A stretch of 6,796 bases of DNA, from assembly GCA_003224635.1 (NCBI GenBank), contig QHZK01000350.1, positions 1 to 6,796 on the forward strand, in the 5' to 3' direction. This stretch comes from Acidobacteriota bacterium (GTDB lineage: Bacteria; Acidobacteriota; Terriglobia; UBA7540). Shown here piece by piece: positions 5,553 through 6,796 of this stretch; position 1 is the stretch's first letter; the number at the start of each line of letters is the position of its first letter. The notes beneath the pieces were generated by a model that made no database searches, was not told the origin of the DNA, and saw only the letters and a program-made list of their open reading frames with translations. Both the position numbers and the translations under genes were made by a program.

Positions 5553-6620
5553 ATGGGAGACAATTATTTGTGGGACGGTTCGGGTGAACCCGACCCCGAA
5601 GTCGGGCGCCTCGAGCGGCTGCTCACCCAGTTTCGCTCGGAGCGGCCGGCGCCGGAATTTCCGGAACGGAAATATTCCGAGAAGGGCTGGCGACGGCCTC
5701 TGCGCTGGACTGAAGCCCTGCGACCCTATTGGGTTCGCCGGCTGGCCGTGGTCGTGGCCACTGCGGTCGTGCTTGTTGGAGTGTGGCTCGCGCTGCATCG
5801 TGCCAAGCCCGTGGGTACGGCGCCGCCCGGCTGGCAGGTCGCGAGCCTCGCCGGCGCTCCAAGAATCGGAGCAAGCCGCATCGGGAACACGGGCCGTTTC
5901 AGGGTCGGGCAGGTGCTCGAGACCGACGCCGCCTCACGGGCCAGCATTAGCGTGGGGGAGATCGGACAGGTGGAGGTCGAAGTCAGCACGCGCCTTCGCC
6001 TAGTCGAGGCGCGCGACTCGAGGGGCCGGCTGGCTCTCGATCGGGGCACGATCCGGGCCGCCATCTGGGCGCCGCCCGGCCAGTTCATCGTCGACACGCC
6101 TTCCGCCGTGGCGGTGGACCTGGGCTGCGCCTACACGCTGACGGTCGACGACTCGGGGGCGGGTCTGGTGCGCACCACGCTCGGCTGGGTGGGCTTCAGG
6201 CTCGACGGGCGCGAGTCGTTCATTCCGGCGGGCGCCGTGTGCGCGACCAGGCCCGGCATCGGACCCGGCACGCCCTACTTCGATGATGCTTCGGAGCCGT
6301 TCCGCTTGGCGCTAGCCAAGCTCGATTTTGACCGCGAGGGTCCCGAGTTGCAGGAGACGCAGCTTCGCCTCGTGCTTTCTGAAGCCCGCCCGCGCGACGT
6401 CTTGACACTGTGGCACCTGCTCACGCGCCTGGGGCGGAGAGATCGGGCTCGGGTGTACGACCGCCTTGCGGCGCTGGTCCCCCCTCCCACGGGCGTTACG
6501 CGCGACGGCGTGCTCGGCGGTGACAGGCAGATGCTCGATCGGTGGTGGAACCGGCTCGGCCTGGGTGACACCTCGCTCTGGCGCACGTTCGAGCGTTCGT
6601 GGCCGCAAGATAGCAAGTGA
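5553..6620 (+). CDS. Single-pass membrane FecR-domain protein, probable sigma-factor regulator
   Basis: The 355-residue protein has an AAGGGGA Shine-Dalgarno 7 nt before the ATG. The N-terminus (1-62) is cytoplasmic and opens with YLWDGSGEPDPEVGRLERLL (5-24), an acidic, conserved-looking block followed by an arginine-rich stretch. A TM helix lies at about 63-82. The periplasmic part holds a FecR domain (about 117-215): a GQVLETDAASRASISV segment, the RLRL/LALDRGTIRAAIWAPPGQFIVDTPSAVAVDLGCAYTL strand series and LGWVGFRLDGRESFIPAGAV. A C-terminal alpha-rich segment (about 262-340, ARPRDVLTLWHLLTRLGRRDRARVYDRL and a WWNRLGL end) follows. FecR relays outer-membrane signals to FecI-type sigma factors, and the adjacent ECF gene supports that role. 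Unlike classical FecI/FecR loci, no TonB-dependent receptor follows within the window, and the N-terminus is not the usual DUF4880 type. The signal is therefore unknown and may not be iron. Confidence 0.88.
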   Translation: MGDNYLWDGSGEPDPEVGRLERLLTQFRSERPAPEFPERKYSEKGWRRPLRWTEALRPYWVRRLAVVVATAVVLVGVWLALHRAKPVGTAPPGWQVASLAGAPRIGASRIGNTGRFRVGQVLETDAASRASISVGEIGQVEVEVSTRLRLVEARDSRGRLALDRGTIRAAIWAPPGQFIVDTPSAVAVDLGCAYTLTVDDSGAGLVRTTLGWVGFRLDGRESFIPAGAVCATRPGIGPGTPYFDDASEPFRLALAKLDFDREGPELQETQLRLVLSEARPRDVLTLWHLLTRLGRRDRARVYDRLAALVPPPTGVTRDGVLGGDRQMLDRWWNRLGLGDTSLWRTFERSWPQDSK

Positions 6621-6658
6621 TCGAGACGTTGGAGGGCGCGCTGGCTCGCCTTTCGTAG

Positions 6659-6681
6659 GGGAGCACGTTTACGGCGCTCCC
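6659..6681 (+). terminator. Weak candidate terminator hairpin after the FecR gene
   Basis: A perfect 6-bp stem, GGGAGC (6659-6664) and GCTCCC (6676-6681), encloses an 11-nt loop that can itself pair CGT with ACG. It begins 38 bp after the FecR stop. The 3' side is AAAGAAAG rather than a T-run, so intrinsic termination is doubtful. A second small stem, AGGGCG/CGCCTT (6633-6652, 8-nt loop), ends in TTTCGT and lies nearer the stop. Either could end or process the sigma-FecR transcript. Confidence 0.25.
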
Positions 6682-6688
6682 AAAGAAA

Positions 6689-6709
6689 GTGGCGAGTGGG
6701 TAGTGGGTC
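6689..6709. repeat. Short heptanucleotide repeat, fourth locus
   Basis: Three 7-bp units are in register: GTGGCGA, GTGGGTA and GTGGGTC. It is the smallest of the four heptad loci and the least secure alone, but it shares the period, the intergenic setting and the G-start unit style of the arrays at 3782, 3942 and 4762. Confidence 0.5.
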
Positions 6710-6788
6710 AGTTTGTCAGGGCTTCGTGGCAAGCCCGCAAACCGATGAGCGTGGCGCGTTACGCGCGATGGCTCCGAGGTTGACCCAC
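6703..6788. other. Possible three-stem (multibranch) nucleic-acid structure
   Basis: Three nested or adjacent inverted repeats fit one fold. The outer 8-bp perfect stem is GTGGGTCA (6703-6710) with TGACCCAC (6781-6788). The first inner hairpin is GGGCTT (6719-6724) with AAGCCC (6731-6736) and a 6-nt loop. The second inner hairpin is GCGCG (6754-6758) with CGCGC (6762-6766) and a TTA loop, extended outward by GAGC (6747-6750) with GCTC (6771-6774). Together they make a three-way junction of 86 nt. The layout is not a tRNA, and I recognise no known RNA family. It could be a structured RNA, a recombination-type site, or the end of a repeat element, truncated or not by the window edge. Confidence 0.35.
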
Positions 6789-6796
6789 CGGACTCT

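Noticed and set aside
6703..6788. tRNA gene
   Set aside because: The stem lengths and loop sizes do not fit a cloverleaf: there are only two inner hairpins, and no CCA end or T-loop motif.

Overview
The window is GC-rich with tightly packed genes. The best taxonomic guess is an Acidobacteriota-like soil or sediment bacterium. The main clue is the pairing of an ECF sigma factor with a FecR-domain protein whose N-terminus reads 'YLWDGSGEPDPEV'. This style of N-terminus is familiar to me from that phylum, but I could not search a database. Scattered intergenic short repeats and a small GC palindrome fit the same picture without proving it.

Layout from left to right. (1) Positions 1-545, minus strand: the N-terminal 181 codons of a LarA-like (Lar_N/DUF2088) protein, with a GTG start, cut by the left edge. 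(2) 669-1961, plus: a membrane-anchored or secreted alpha/beta hydrolase of the platelet-activating-factor acetylhydrolase class II type, with an intact Ser-Asp-His triad. (3) 1962-2020: a short convergent gap holding a perfect GC-rich palindrome. (4) 2021-3772 and 4032-4712, both minus: a two-component system. The OmpR/PhoB-type response regulator is transcribed first and a Cache-HAMP histidine kinase second, separated by 259 bp. (5) 4713-4908: the divergent region carrying a probable response-regulator promoter. (6) 4909-5508 and 5553-6620, plus: an ECF sigma factor and a single-pass FecR-domain protein, probably one operon and probably a sigma/regulator pair. (7) 6621-6796: a non-coding tail with hairpins.

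The most unusual feature is a family of 7-bp repeats found only between genes. The regulator-kinase gap is bracketed by two arrays in inverted orientation (3782-3830 and 3942-4025), each kept in exact heptad register. Each switches from one unit type (GTGACRA) to another (GAAGTCA). The arms match at 40 of 49 positions when folded, so the two-component transcript could form a long hairpin between the two genes. A third array with different units (4762-4803) lies upstream of the regulator start, where its -35 region would be. A small fourth array (6689-6709) lies after the FecR gene and runs into a possible three-stem structure (6703-6788).

Functionally the window carries two separate envelope-sensing circuits, Cache kinase/response regulator and FecR/ECF sigma, next to a secreted-type lipid esterase. 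No target gene for either circuit can be identified here. The CDS calls are firm. The roles of the repeats and RNA structures are hypotheses.
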